DNA of 64,000 nucleotides, from the NCBI RefSeq assembly GCF_030518195.1, contig NZ_JAULSC010000002.1, positions 62,001-126,000 of the forward strand. Direction: 5' to 3'. Each line of letters opens with the position of its first letter. The stretch's first letter is position 1. A program made the position numbers and the translations under genes. The DNA comes from Nocardioides cremeus. GTDB lineage: Bacteria > Actinomycetota > Actinomycetes > Propionibacteriales > Nocardioidaceae. This document shows positions 12,046-20,744 of this stretch, one piece after another. The notes under the pieces are model-generated. The model did not search any database. It saw nothing but the letters and a program-made list of their open reading frames with translations, and was not told where the DNA came from.

Positions 12046-12851
12046 GCACGGGCATGACCACGCGCTCGGGCGCCGGTACGTCGCTGCGGCTCACGGTCGT
12101 CGGCTGCTCGGGCTCCTACCCGGGGCCCGACTCGCCGGCGTCCTGCTACCTGCTCGAGGCCGAGCACGACGACGGCACCGGGCCGCGCACCTGGCGGGTG
12201 GTGCTCGACCTCGGCAACGGGGCGCTGGGCGCGTTGCAGCGCTACGCCGACCCGCTGGCCATCGACGCGGTGCTGCTGAGCCACCTGCACGCCGACCACT
12301 GCCTCGACATGTGCGGCTACCACGTGCTGCGCCGCTACCACCCCTCCGGCCCGCAGCCGCTGCTGCCGGTGCACGGGCCCGCCGACACCGCCGACCGGCT
12401 GGCGCGAGGCTACGACCTCGACCCCGACCCCGGGATGCGCGAGGAGTTCGACTTCCGGGTCTGGGGCGAGCCGGTGCGGATCGGCCCCTTCCACGTCGAG
12501 GCGATCCCCGTCGACCACCCCGTCGACGCCTTCGGGCTGCGCATCTCGGTGGGTGGCGTGACCATCGGCTACTCCGGCGACACCGCGCCCTGCCCCGGCC
12601 TCGACGCCGTCGCCGACGGGGTCGACCTGCTGCTGGCCGAGGCGTCGTTCCGCTCCGGCGACGACAACCCGCCCCACATCCACCTCACCGGCGCCGACTG
12701 CGGCGAGGCTGCGGCCCGCGGCGGGGTTGGCCGCCTGGTCCTCACCCACGTCCCGCCCTGGTTCGACCCCGCCGACGCCCTGGCCGAGGCGGTCGCCGTC
12801 TTCGGCGGCCCCACCGAGCTGGCCACCGCCGGGGCGGTCTACGAGCTCTGA
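12042..12851 (+). CDS. MBL-fold metallo-hydrolase, Rv1339-type
   Basis: 269 residues of the metallo-beta-lactamase fold. The metal ligands are in [10 protein letters not shown], with later ligands at SGDTAP and LTHVPPW. Position and sequence match Rv1339, an atypical class II cyclic-nucleotide phosphodiesterase in M. tuberculosis, so cAMP hydrolysis is a reasonable expectation but is not proven here. It is translationally coupled to murI. Confidence 0.85.
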   Translation: MSTGMTTRSGAGTSLRLTVVGCSGSYPGPDSPASCYLLEAEHDDGTGPRTWRVVLDLGNGALGALQRYADPLAIDAVLLSHLHADHCLDMCGYHVLRRYHPSGPQPLLPVHGPADTADRLARGYDLDPDPGMREEFDFRVWGEPVRIGPFHVEAIPVDHPVDAFGLRISVGGVTIGYSGDTAPCPGLDAVADGVDLLLAEASFRSGDDNPPHIHLTGADCGEAAARGGVGRLVLTHVPPWFDPADALAEAVAVFGGPTELATAGAVYEL

Positions 12852-12860
12852 CCCGGCGGG

Positions 12861-12958
12861 CTGCAGGAGTCCCCGGCCATCCGGGTACTCCTGCGCTTGT
12901 CAGGGGTTGCAACACCCGACAAGCGACGGAGTCCCCGGCCGGCCGGGGATTCATGCAG
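12861..12958. repeat. 98-bp near-perfect palindrome
   Basis: The sequence reads nearly the same on both strands across 98 bases, with the centre at TTGCAA (12907..12912). Outer arms start CTGCAG and end ATGCAG; the middle holds CGCTTGTC and GACAAGCG. Only a few positions in each ~49-base arm mismatch. It lies in the gap between the MBL hydrolase gene and the ABC transporter genes. It could fold as a cruciform or very strong terminator, or be a mobile palindromic repeat. Confidence 0.8.
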
Positions 12959-13011
12959 CTTTCGCCGGGTCGACGTGCGCGAGGCACCCCGGGTCGGGCA
13001 GGGTGAGAGCC

Positions 13012-13974
13012 ATGATCATCGTGGATCACCTCACCAGGAAGTACGGCGCGTTCGCGGCCGTCGACGACGTCAGCTTCACCGCCCAGCCGGGCCGGGTCAC
13101 CGGGTTCCTCGGGCCCAACGGCGCCGGCAAGACCACCACCATGCGGGTGATGGTCGGGCTGACCCCGGCGACCAGCGGCACGGTGACGATCGGCGGGCAC
13201 GCCTACCAGGACATCCCCAACCCCGGCCGCCACGTCGGCGTGCTCCTCGACGCCTCCGCGCAGCACGCCGGGCGCACGGGACGCGAGGTGCTGACCATCG
13301 GTGCGCGCACCATGGGGCTGCCCGACAGCCGCGTCGACGAGATGCTCGAGCTGGTCTCGCTGACCGGCGCGGAGTCCAAGCGCCGGGTGCGCAACTACTC
13401 GCTCGGCATGCGCCAGCGCCTCGGCATCGCGCACGCGCTGCTCGGCGACCCGTCGGTGCTGATCCTCGACGAGCCCGCCAACGGCCTCGACCCCGCCGGC
13501 ATCCGGTGGATGCGCGGGCTGCTCAAGGGGTACGCCGACCGCGGCGGCACGGTGCTGCTCTCCAGCCACCTGCTGCACGAGGTCGAGCAGATCGCCGACG
13601 AGATGATCCTCATCGGCCGTGGCCGGGTGGTCGCCCAGGGCGACAAGAAGACCCTGCTGCAGGGCCAGGCCGCCGCGGCCCTGGTCACCGCCACCGACAA
13701 CGACCGCCTGGCCCAGGTGCTGCGCGACAAGGGCGTCGGCGTGACGGTGTCGGGGGAGGGGCTGCGCGCGGAGTGCGCCACCGTCGAGGTGGGCCGCGCC
13801 GCCGCCGAGCACGGCATCGTGCTCACCGACCTGCGCAGCGGCTCGGCCGGGCTCGAGGACCTCTTCCTCGAGCTCACCGCCGGCACCCAGCGCGAGGGCC
13901 ACCCCGAGGCCGCCACCCAGCAGTCCGGCCAGCAGCCCGGCCAGCAGTCCAGCCAGCAGGGAGTCCACGCATGA
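13012..13974 (+). CDS. ABC transporter ATP-binding protein (DrrA-like)
   Basis: 320 residues. Walker A GPNGAGKTT, signature YSLGMRQRL, Walker B VLILDEP and the switch SSHLL are all present. It resembles ABC-2 exporters of the DrrA/BcrA type. The C-terminus ends in a glutamine-rich run with QQPGQQ-like repeats, probably a disordered tail. The ATG at 13012 follows GGGTGAGAG. Its stop overlaps the start of the permease gene (ATGA), and together they make one exporter inserted between the Rv1339-like gene and rph. Confidence 0.9.
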   Translation: MIIVDHLTRKYGAFAAVDDVSFTAQPGRVTGFLGPNGAGKTTTMRVMVGLTPATSGTVTIGGHAYQDIPNPGRHVGVLLDASAQHAGRTGREVLTIGARTMGLPDSRVDEMLELVSLTGAESKRRVRNYSLGMRQRLGIAHALLGDPSVLILDEPANGLDPAGIRWMRGLLKGYADRGGTVLLSSHLLHEVEQIADEMILIGRGRVVAQGDKKTLLQGQAAAALVTATDNDRLAQVLRDKGVGVTVSGEGLRAECATVEVGRAAAEHGIVLTDLRSGSAGLEDLFLELTAGTQREGHPEAATQQSGQQPGQQSSQQGVHA

Positions 13975-14771
13975 GCGCCACCATCGCACCCGTCCCCGGC
14001 ACGCCCGGTGCCCTCGACATCAGCTCCACCCCGCGCGTCCCGCTGGGCCGCCTGGTCTCGGTCGAGCTGCGCAAGAGCCTCGACACCCGCGCCGGGCGCT
14101 GGTTCACCGGCTCGATCGTCGCGCTGTGCCTGGCGATCGTGGTGATCTTCGCGCTCATCTCCGACGGGGGCGGCCTCACCTACGGCGACTTCCTGCTGGT
14201 CTCGGGCAGCGTGCTGGGCTACTTCCTGCCCATCCTGGTGATCTTGATGGTCACCAGCGAGTGGAGCCAGCGCACCGGCCTGGTGACCTTCACCCTCGAG
14301 CCGCACCGCCCGCGCGTTGTCCTGGCGAAGTTCCTGGCCGCGCTGGTCCTGGGCGCCTCCCTGATCGTGCTGGCCGCCGCGGTCGCGGGCCTGGGCGCGC
14401 TGATCGCCGGCGCCGAGTGGAGCGTCGAGACGGGGCTGCTGGTCAACGGCTTCGTGGTGGCCAACCTGATCGGCATCGTGCTCGGCTTCGCCATCGCGAT
14501 GCTGCTGATGAACACCCCCGCGGCGATCGTCACCTACTTCATCTACACGCTGGTGCTGCCGACGGCCGTGGCCATCCTCGGCGCCTTCCAGGAGTGGTTC
14601 GCCGACCTGGCGCCGTGGATCGAGTTCAACACCGCCCAGGCGACCCTCTTCGAGGGCGACTACGTGCCGACCGGCGAGGAGACCGCGCAGCTGGTCACCT
14701 CGGGGCTGATCTGGCTGGTACTGCCGTTCGTGCTCGGGCTGCTGCGCCTGCTGCGCGCCGAGCCGAAGTAG
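13971..14771 (+). CDS. ABC-2 type transporter permease
   Basis: 266 residues with about six membrane helices after an N-terminal cytosolic stretch (VSVELRKSLDTRAGRWF). This is the pattern of ABC-2 permeases that pair with DrrA/BcrA-like ATPases. It starts inside the stop of the ATPase gene. The cargo is unknown. Confidence 0.87.
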   Translation: MSATIAPVPGTPGALDISSTPRVPLGRLVSVELRKSLDTRAGRWFTGSIVALCLAIVVIFALISDGGGLTYGDFLLVSGSVLGYFLPILVILMVTSEWSQRTGLVTFTLEPHRPRVVLAKFLAALVLGASLIVLAAAVAGLGALIAGAEWSVETGLLVNGFVVANLIGIVLGFAIAMLLMNTPAAIVTYFIYTLVLPTAVAILGAFQEWFADLAPWIEFNTAQATLFEGDYVPTGEETAQLVTSGLIWLVLPFVLGLLRLLRAEPK

Positions 14772-14812
14772 CCCGGCACCGCCCGGGCACGCGCCTCGTC
14801 GGCGCGGCTGGC

Positions 14813-14818
14813 TAGGGT
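14813..14818 (+). promoter_or_regulatory. -10 box TAGGGT of rph (leaderless)
   Basis: TAGGGT ends seven bases before the ATG of rph. Confidence 0.42.
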
Positions 14819-14825
14819 CGCCCGC

Positions 14826-15548
14826 ATGACTGCACGCGAGGACGGCCGCGCCGACGACGAGCTCCGCCCGATCACGATCACCCGCCACTGGCTCGACCAC
14901 GCCGCCGGTTCGGTGCTGGTGGAGTTCGGCCGCACCAAGGTGCTGTGCGCCGCCTCGGCCTCCGAGGGCGTGCCGCGCTGGCGCAAGGGCTCGGGCCTGG
15001 GCTGGGTGACGGCGGAGTACGCGATGCTGCCGGCCGCGACCAACACCCGCTCCGACCGCGAGTCGGTCAAGGGCCGCATCGGCGGGCGCACCCACGAGAT
15101 CAGCCGGCTGATCGGGCGCTCCCTGCGCGCGGTCGTCGACTACGAGGCGCTGGGCGAGAACACCATCCAGCTCGACTGCGACGTGCTGCAGGCCGACGGC
15201 GGCACCCGCACCGCCGCGATCACCGGCGCCTACGTCGCGCTCGCCGACGCGGTCTCGCACCTGCGCTCGACCGGCGCGCTCAAGGGCGAGCCGCTGACAG
15301 GATCGGTCGCCGCTGTCTCGGTCGGCATCATCGACGGCACCCCGCGCCTGGACCTGCCCTACGTCGAGGACGTGCGCGCCGAGACCGACATGAACGTCGT
15401 GATGACCGGCGCCGGCTCCTTCGTCGAGGTGCAGGGCACCGCCGAGGGCGCCGCCTTCGACCGCGCCGAGCTCGACGCGCTGCTCGACCTGGCCGCGCAG
15501 GGCTGCGTCGACCTGACCCGCCTGCAGCAGGAGGCGCTCGCACGATGA
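14826..15548 (+). CDS. rph: Ribonuclease PH
   Basis: 240 residues. A phosphorolytic exoribonuclease that trims tRNA 3' ends. Characteristic segments are [39 protein letters not shown] (phosphate and RNA site) and [18 protein letters not shown]. Its stop overlaps the start of rdgB by four bases, as in Rv1340-Rv1341. Confidence 0.95.
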   Translation: MTAREDGRADDELRPITITRHWLDHAAGSVLVEFGRTKVLCAASASEGVPRWRKGSGLGWVTAEYAMLPAATNTRSDRESVKGRIGGRTHEISRLIGRSLRAVVDYEALGENTIQLDCDVLQADGGTRTAAITGAYVALADAVSHLRSTGALKGEPLTGSVAAVSVGIIDGTPRLDLPYVEDVRAETDMNVVMTGAGSFVEVQGTAEGAAFDRAELDALLDLAAQGCVDLTRLQQEALAR

Positions 15549-16183
15549 GCACCGGGCGGCCACGCATCCACCTGGCCTCGCGCAACGCCAAGAAGATCGC
15601 CGAGATGCAGCGCATCCTGCGCGAGCACGCGCCCGACCTCGAGGTGGTCGGCCTCGACGACGTGGCGGCGTACGACGAACCGGTCGAGGACCAGCCCACC
15701 TTCGCCGGCAACGCGCTGCTCAAGGCCCGCGCCGGGCACGCCGCGACGGGGCTGCCGACGCTGGCCGACGACTCGGGCCTGTGCGTCGACGCCCTCAACG
15801 GGATGCCGGGCGTGCTGTCGGCGCGCTGGGCGGGCCCGGCCAAGGACGACGCGGCCAACAACGCGCTGCTGCTCGCCCAGCTCGCCGACGTGCCCGAGGT
15901 GCGCCGCGGCGCCCACTTCGCCTGCGCGGTCGCCTACGTCGACGGACCGGGCGAGCACGGCCAGCTCGTCGTCGAGGGCCGGATGAACGGCACCGTGATC
16001 GACGAGCTGCGCGGCGAGGGCGGCTTCGGCTACGACGTGCTCTTCGTGGCCGACGAGCACAGCGAGCCCGAGCGCACCAGCGCCGAGCTCGACCCGGCCG
16101 AGAAGGACCGGGTCTCCCACCGCGGTCGCGCCCTGCGCGAGATCGCCCCGCTCGTGGCGGCCCGCCTCGACGGCTCCGTCTGA
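15545..16183 (+). CDS. rdgB: XTP/dITP diphosphatase (RdgB/HAM1)
   Basis: 212 residues. It removes non-canonical purine nucleotides by hydrolysis to the monophosphate. The N-terminal [10 protein letters not shown], the catalytic [23 protein letters not shown] and the C-terminal VSHRGRAL are the family signatures. It starts in the rph stop codon. Confidence 0.95.
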   Translation: MSTGRPRIHLASRNAKKIAEMQRILREHAPDLEVVGLDDVAAYDEPVEDQPTFAGNALLKARAGHAATGLPTLADDSGLCVDALNGMPGVLSARWAGPAKDDAANNALLLAQLADVPEVRRGAHFACAVAYVDGPGEHGQLVVEGRMNGTVIDELRGEGGFGYDVLFVADEHSEPERTSAELDPAEKDRVSHRGRALREIAPLVAARLDGSV

Positions 16184-16195
16184 GAGGCTGCCCCC

Positions 16196-16777
16196 GTGAC
16201 CCGTCCCTTCCTGCTGCGTCGCCCCCTCGCCCGACTGCTGCTGCGCCTGGTGCGCTGGCGCACGGTGGGGGAGGTGCCCAGCAAGGGCGTCCTCGTCGGC
16301 GCGCCCCACACCTCCAACTGGGACTGGGTGCTGACCCTGCTGCTCGCCTGGGACAGCAGGGTCACCATCCGGCTGCTGGTCAAGAAGGAGTTCTTCAAGG
16401 GCCCGATCGGCTGGGTGCTGCGCTCGACCGGCGCGGTGCCGCTCGACCGCGCCAACCCCGGTGGCACCATCCGCGAGCTGATCGCCGACGCCGAGACCGA
16501 CGAGACGTTCCTGCTCGGCATCGCGGCCGAGGGCACCCGCAGCAAGGGGGAGTACTGGAAGTCCGGGTTCTACCGGATCTCCCAGCAGACCGGGCTGCCG
16601 ATCACGCTGGCCTTCGTCGACAAGCTCACCCGCCGCGTCGGCTGGGGCCCGACCTTCCCGCTCACCGGCGACGTCTCGGCCGACATGGACCGCATCCGCG
16701 AGTTCTACGCCGACAAGACCGGCCTCAAGCCCGAGCAGACCACCGAGCCCCGCCTCAAGGAGGAGGGCCCGGCCTGA
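16196..16777 (+). CDS. PlsC-like 1-acylglycerol-3-phosphate acyltransferase family protein
   Basis: 193 residues, a short member of the lysophosphatidic acid acyltransferase family. The catalytic HxxxxD is H38-D43 (PHTSNWDW), followed by the EGTRSK motif that binds the phosphate. It has a basic, hydrophobic N-terminus and probably associates with the membrane. The GTG at 16196 lies 12 bases after rdgB. The substrate is uncertain. Confidence 0.85.
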   Translation: MTRPFLLRRPLARLLLRLVRWRTVGEVPSKGVLVGAPHTSNWDWVLTLLLAWDSRVTIRLLVKKEFFKGPIGWVLRSTGAVPLDRANPGGTIRELIADAETDETFLLGIAAEGTRSKGEYWKSGFYRISQQTGLPITLAFVDKLTRRVGWGPTFPLTGDVSADMDRIREFYADKTGLKPEQTTEPRLKEEGPA

Positions 16778-16780
16778 CCC

Positions 16781-16895
16781 ACGAGCAGTCAGGTTCGCAC
16801 CACCCAGCGGTCACTTCTGCACCTGCCGCAGGGACTGGATCGACCGGTCGAGGGTGCGAAAGTGACCGGTCGATGGTGAGAAAGTGACTGCTCGT
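16781..16895. repeat. Palindromic intergenic repeat, copy 2
   Basis: A 115-base copy of the family at 2313..2405, with the same ACGAGC...GCTCGT borders and repeated GTGACCGGTCGATGGTG-type units. It starts right after the acyltransferase gene and abuts the 3' end of tRNA-Leu, so it may serve as terminator for both. Confidence 0.75.
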
Positions 16896-16976
16896 GCCGG
16901 AGGCGGGACTTGAACCCGCACGCCCTGGGGCACAGGTACCTAAAACCTGCGTGTCTGCCTGTTCCACCACTCCGGC
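16895..16976 (-). tRNA. tRNA-Leu(UAG)
   Basis: The minus strand folds as a class II tRNA. The acceptor stem is GCCGGAG/CTCCGGC, the T-arm contains GGTTCAAGTCC, the anticodon loop is centred on TAG, and the variable arm is long, as in leucine tRNAs. CCA is not encoded. Discriminator A is at 16895. Confidence 0.93.
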
Positions 16977-16997
16977 TGCAGGTGGGAGTCTAGGGCG

Positions 16998-17864
16998 ATG
17001 GGGCGCACGCGTCTGGCGGGCCTGCTGCTGCTCGCGCCGGTGCTGCTCGGGGGCGGCTGCGGCGACCCCGAGCCGGAGGCTGCCGCGCCCACCCCGACGC
17101 CCGCGACCACCACCGGTGTCGAGGTCGGGCTGGCGGCCGAGCTGCGCCAGTCGTCCCTCGACGTGGCGCGTGGGCAGATGCAGGTCTGGGTCGAGAACAA
17201 CTCGGGTGCGGCGCTGCTGCCGACCGCGGTGACCTACCGCGACGACCGGCTGCGTACGCCGCTCGCGGGCGCTCGGCTGCGGGAGGTGCCCGACGGCGCC
17301 CGGTTCGGGTTCGTGCTGGCGCTGCCGCCCCCGACCTGCGGTCCCCGCAGCGCGGAGCGGGGGACCCAGGAGGTGCAGGTGCGCTCCGACCGGGGCGAGT
17401 GGAGCGTGCCGGTCGACGACGAGACCGACGTGCTCGGTCGTCACCTGGCCGCCCGCTGCCTCGAGCGTGCCGTGGCGCAGGCGGTGGACCTGCGCTGGCT
17501 GCCGGTGCGCCACGACGGCGGTCGCGGGAGCACGGCCACGATGGTGCTCGAGGTCCGCCCGAGCGGTGCCGCGGGGCACGTGCTCGTCATCGACACCATC
17601 AGCGGTACGCCGCTCCTGGGCGCTGCGCGGGCCGCGTACTGGTCGCCGGCGGTGCGGGTGCGCAGCGACGGGGACCCGGTGCGGATCGCCCTGGAGGCGC
17701 AGGCGGCGCGCTGCGACGACCACGTGTTCATGGAGGGCGGCGGCTCGACCGCCTTCCGTGTCGGCCTGCGCCTCGACGGCCAGGCGGGTCAGCTGCTGGT
17801 GCGGATGGACGATCGTGCCTCGGCGAGCGCGGTCGCCTTCGTGCGAGAGAGCTGCGGCCTGTGA
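16998..17864 (+). CDS. Predicted lipoprotein, unknown function
   Basis: 288 residues. A signal sequence ends in the lipobox LLGGGC (Cys at about 21), followed by a Pro/Thr/Ala-rich linker, so the protein is probably anchored outside the membrane. The rest is beta-rich with several cysteines and matches no family I recognise. Its stop overlaps the GTG of the GNAT gene, so the two are coupled. Confidence 0.75.
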   Translation: MGRTRLAGLLLLAPVLLGGGCGDPEPEAAAPTPTPATTTGVEVGLAAELRQSSLDVARGQMQVWVENNSGAALLPTAVTYRDDRLRTPLAGARLREVPDGARFGFVLALPPPTCGPRSAERGTQEVQVRSDRGEWSVPVDDETDVLGRHLAARCLERAVAQAVDLRWLPVRHDGGRGSTATMVLEVRPSGAAGHVLVIDTISGTPLLGAARAAYWSPAVRVRSDGDPVRIALEAQAARCDDHVFMEGGGSTAFRVGLRLDGQAGQLLVRMDDRASASAVAFVRESCGL

Positions 17865-18421
17865 CGCCCGGCCCGGGGCCGGCAGCGCCCGAGCCGTGGA
17901 CCGGCGACGGCATCGTGCTGCGCGCCTTCGACTGGAGCGACGAGGCCGACCTGGCGGAGGTCTTCGCCGACCCCGAGATCGTCACCTGGAACCCCGGCCC
18001 GCTCGAGGGTGCGCTGGCCTTCATGCGCGAGCGCAACGACTGGAGCGCCGGCACGCACGTCTCGTGGGCGGTCGCCGCCGTCGGGGCCGGTCCGGAGCCG
18101 GCGGGCCGGCTGCTGGGCTCGGTCTCGCTGCACAAGATCGACCGCGACCAGGGTGACGCCGAGGTCGGCTACTGGGTGGCGCCGTGGGCCCGGCGGCGCG
18201 GGGTGGGCGCCGCGGCGGCCGCGGCAGCGGCGGCGTACGGCTTCGAGCGGCTGGGCCTGCACCGCGCCCACCTCTTCCACGCCGTGGAGAACAAAGCGTC
18301 GTGCGCGGTGGCGCGGCGCGCCGGGTTCGCGCTGGAGGGCACGCTGCGCCAGTCGTTCCGCTACGCCGACGGCCGCCACCACGACGAGCACCTGCACGCC
18401 CGGCTGGTCACCGACGCCTAG
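17861..18421 (+). CDS. GNAT family N-acetyltransferase (RimJ/RimL-like)
   Basis: 186 residues. The fold starts at GIVLRAFDWSDEADLAEVF; the acetyl-CoA loop is GYWVAPWARRRGVGAAAA, followed by LHRAHLFHAVENKASCAVARRAGFALEG, typical of the RimJ/RimL group. The substrate is unknown. The GTG at 17861 lies in the lipoprotein gene's stop. Its TAG stop shares CTAG with the stop of the facing peroxidase gene. Confidence 0.85.
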   Translation: MTPGPGPAAPEPWTGDGIVLRAFDWSDEADLAEVFADPEIVTWNPGPLEGALAFMRERNDWSAGTHVSWAVAAVGAGPEPAGRLLGSVSLHKIDRDQGDAEVGYWVAPWARRRGVGAAAAAAAAAYGFERLGLHRAHLFHAVENKASCAVARRAGFALEGTLRQSFRYADGRHHDEHLHARLVTDA

Positions 18422-18897
18422 AGCGACAGGTCGCGGCGCAGCTTGGCGACGTGGCCGGTGGCCTTGACGTTGTACTGCGCCACCTCGACCGCGCCCTGCT
18501 CGTCGACCACGAAGGTCGAGCGGATCACTCCCTGCACGACCTTGCCGTACATCTTCTTCTCCCCGAAGGCGCCCCAGGCGCTCATCACGGTCTTGTCGGG
18601 GTCGGAGAGCAGCCGGATGCCCAGCGCCTCCTTGTCGCGGAAGCGGGCGAGCTTCTCGGGCTTGTCGGGGGAGATGCCCAGCACCTCGTAGCCCTCCTCG
18701 CGGAAGGCGTCCTGGGTCGCGGTGAAGTCGCAGGCCTGCTTGGTGCAGCCGGGGGTCATCGCCGCGGGGTAGAAGTAGACGACCACCTTGCGCCCGCGCA
18801 GCGACGACAGGGAGACCTCGTTGCCAGCGTCGTCGAGCAGCGTGAAGTCGGGGGCCGGGTCGCCGGGGGACAGGCGCGGGGCGGGGGTCGTGGTCAA
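18418..18897 (-). CDS. bcp: Thioredoxin-dependent peroxiredoxin (BCP/PrxQ)
   Basis: 159 residues. It reduces peroxides using thioredoxin. The peroxidatic C51 and resolving C56 are in TPGCTKQACDF, the five-residue spacing of PrxQ. The start is a TTG, supported by AGGAGG five bases before it. It diverges from the nickel/cobalt importer operon across a region with a Nur-like operator. Confidence 0.92.
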   Translation of the reverse strand: MTTTPAPRLSPGDPAPDFTLLDDAGNEVSLSSLRGRKVVVYFYPAAMTPGCTKQACDFTATQDAFREEGYEVLGISPDKPEKLARFRDKEALGIRLLSDPDKTVMSAWGAFGEKKMYGKVVQGVIRSTFVVDEQGAVEVAQYNVKATGHVAKLRRDLSL

Positions 18898-18932
18898 GGG
18901 ATCCTCCTGGGGGCAATCCGGTCCGGGGCTTG

Positions 18933-18949
18933 TTGCGAACTATTTGCAA
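18933..18949. promoter_or_regulatory. Nur-like (nickel-responsive Fur family) operator
   Basis: TTGCGA-N5-TTGCAA sits inside a larger palindrome, TTGTTGC-N9-GCAACAA (18930..18952). It matches the Nur box described in Streptomyces (tTGCaa-N5-ttGCAA). It lies 73 bases upstream of the ECF importer operon, which is the kind of gene Nur represses when nickel is plentiful. No nur gene is in the window. Confidence 0.65.
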
Positions 18950-19022
18950 CAACGTAGGGTGGGCGGTGACGCCCGACCGGCGTCCAACCTAGCCCCACCC
19001 CGAGACCTGATCAGGAGCGGCC

Positions 19023-19721
19023 ATGCACGTGCCCGACGGGTTCTTCGACGCCCCCACCTCCATCGCCACCGGCGTCGTGGCCGTCGTTGCCATCGGGGTC
19101 TCGCTGCGCGGGGCCCGCCGCGAGCTCGACGACCGCACCGCCCCGATGGCCGGCCTCGTGGCCGCCTTCGTCTTCGCCGCCCAGATGCTCAACTTCCCGG
19201 TCGGCGCCGGCACCAGCGGCCACCTGATGGGCGGCGCGGTCGCCGCGGTGCTCGTCGGGCCGTGGACGGCTGTGCTGGCCACCAGCGTCGTCTTCGTCGT
19301 GCAGACCCTGATGTTCGCCGACGGCGGCATCACCGCGATCGGCACCAACATCACCGTGATGGGCCTGGCCACCGTCGTCGTCGGCTACGGGGTCTTCCGC
19401 GGCCTGCAGGCGGTGCTGCCCAAGCGGCTCGCCCTGGTGCCGGTGCTGGCCGGCATCGGCGCGTTCGCCTCCGTGCCGGTGGCCTCGCTGCTCTTCGTGG
19501 CCCTCTACGCCGTCGGCGGGGCCGCCCCGGTGCCGCTCGACACCCTGACCACGGCGATGGTGGGGGTGCACTCGCTCATCGGGATCGGCGAGGGCCTGAT
19601 CACCTTCCTGGCCGTGGCCGGCATCATCGCGGTGCGCCCCGACCTGGTGCGGGGCGCACGCCCCGTGCTGGCCGAGCGCACCCTCGAGATCCGCACCGAG
19701 ACCACCGGAGCCACCGCATGA
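19023..19721 (+). CDS. cbiM: ECF transporter S component CbiM/NikM
   Basis: 232 residues with six to seven membrane helices. The mature N-terminus MHVPDGF provides the metal-binding His2 typical of CbiM/NikM, and GTSGHLMGGAVAAVL follows. It takes up Co2+ or Ni2+ together with the small PDGLE protein, CbiQ and CbiO. The Nur-like operator upstream favours nickel, but sequence alone does not separate the two metals. AGGAG lies before the ATG. Confidence 0.9.
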   Translation: MHVPDGFFDAPTSIATGVVAVVAIGVSLRGARRELDDRTAPMAGLVAAFVFAAQMLNFPVGAGTSGHLMGGAVAAVLVGPWTAVLATSVVFVVQTLMFADGGITAIGTNITVMGLATVVVGYGVFRGLQAVLPKRLALVPVLAGIGAFASVPVASLLFVALYAVGGAAPVPLDTLTTAMVGVHSLIGIGEGLITFLAVAGIIAVRPDLVRGARPVLAERTLEIRTETTGATA

Positions 19722-20059
19722 GCGCCGGGCGCCGCACCGTCAGCACCCGCGCCGTCGTCGTCGGCGCCCTGCTGGTCTCGCTGCTGCTGGCCGGGGTCGT
19801 GAGCCTCTACGCCGCCTCCACCCCCGACGGACTGACCAAGGTCTCGCAGGACCAGGGCTTCGCCGAGACCGAGACCGAGCACGGCGCGGCCGACGGGCCG
19901 TTCGCCGGCTACGACGCCGGGTTCGTCGACGGCGACCTGGGCGGCGCCGTCGCCGGGGTCGCGGGCGTGCTGGTGGTCCTGGTGCTGGGCACCGCCCTCA
20001 CCGCCGTCGTACGCCGCCGCCCCGGCGCCGGCGAGCCGCTCGACCAGACGGGACCCTGA
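19718..20059 (+). CDS. PDGLE-domain protein (NikN/CbiN-like small subunit)
   Basis: 113 residues. One N-terminal helix, the periplasmic PDGL motif (STPDGLTKVSQDQGFAE) and a second helix near the C-terminus form the layout of the small partner of CbiM/NikM. It overlaps cbiM by four bases. Confidence 0.85.
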   Translation: MSAGRRTVSTRAVVVGALLVSLLLAGVVSLYAASTPDGLTKVSQDQGFAETETEHGAADGPFAGYDAGFVDGDLGGAVAGVAGVLVVLVLGTALTAVVRRRPGAGEPLDQTGP

Positions 20060-20060
20060 G

Positions 20061-20744
20061 GTGGGCGCTGGGCACGGGCACCGTCTGCACTACCACGGGC
20101 ACTCGCCGCTGCACCGCGCCCCGGCGCACCTGAAGCTGCTGGGCCTGCTGGGCTTCATGCTGGTCGTCGTGGCCACCCCCGACCACTGGTTCGCCGCCTT
20201 CGGCGCCTACCTGCTGGTGCTGCTGGGGGTGGTGGCGCTGTCGCAGGTGCCGCCCACCTACCTGCTCAAGCGGATGGTCGTCGAGGTGCCGTTCGTGGTC
20301 TTCGCGCTGGTGCTGCCGTTCGTGGCCTACGGCGAGCAGGTCGAGGTCCTGGGCCTCTCGCTGAGCCGCCCCGGCCTGCTGGCCGCCTTCGGGATCCTGG
20401 CCACCGCCACCCTGGGCGTGCTGGCCTCGCTGACCCTGGCCGCCACCACCGAGCCGCAGGCGCTGCTCGCCGGCCTGGAGCGGCTGCGGGTGCCGAGCCT
20501 GCTGGTGCAGATCATGTCGTTCATGGTGCGCTACCTCGACGTGGTCACCGGCGAGATGCAGCGGATGCGGGTGGCGCGCGAGTCGCGCGGCTTCAGCGCC
20601 CGCGACCCGCGGCAGTGGCCGGTGATCGCCCGCTCCACCGGCGCGCTGTTCATCCGCTCCTACGAGCGCGGCGAGCGCGTGCACCTGGCGATGCTCTCGC
20701 GCGGCTACACCGGCACCATGCCCGAGCACGGCGGTCACCGGTGA
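20061..20744 (+). CDS. cbiQ: ECF transporter T component CbiQ/NikQ
   Basis: 227 residues and several membrane helices. The conserved coupling region VARESRGFSARDP and a second Arg-Gly segment (MLSRGYTG) contact the ATPase. A His-rich N-terminus (GHGHRLHYHGHSPLH) may help bind metal. GTG start one base after the preceding stop; it overlaps cbiO by four bases. Confidence 0.9.
   Translation: MGAGHGHRLHYHGHSPLHRAPAHLKLLGLLGFMLVVVATPDHWFAAFGAYLLVLLGVVALSQVPPTYLLKRMVVEVPFVVFALVLPFVAYGEQVEVLGLSLSRPGLLAAFGILATATLGVLASLTLAATTEPQALLAGLERLRVPSLLVQIMSFMVRYLDVVTGEMQRMRVARESRGFSARDPRQWPVIARSTGALFIRSYERGERVHLAMLSRGYTGTMPEHGGHR

Noticed and set aside
18898..19022. Cobalamin riboswitch before the metal importer operon
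   Set aside because: The leader is too short and lacks the B12-box; a Nur-like palindrome is the only recognisable element.
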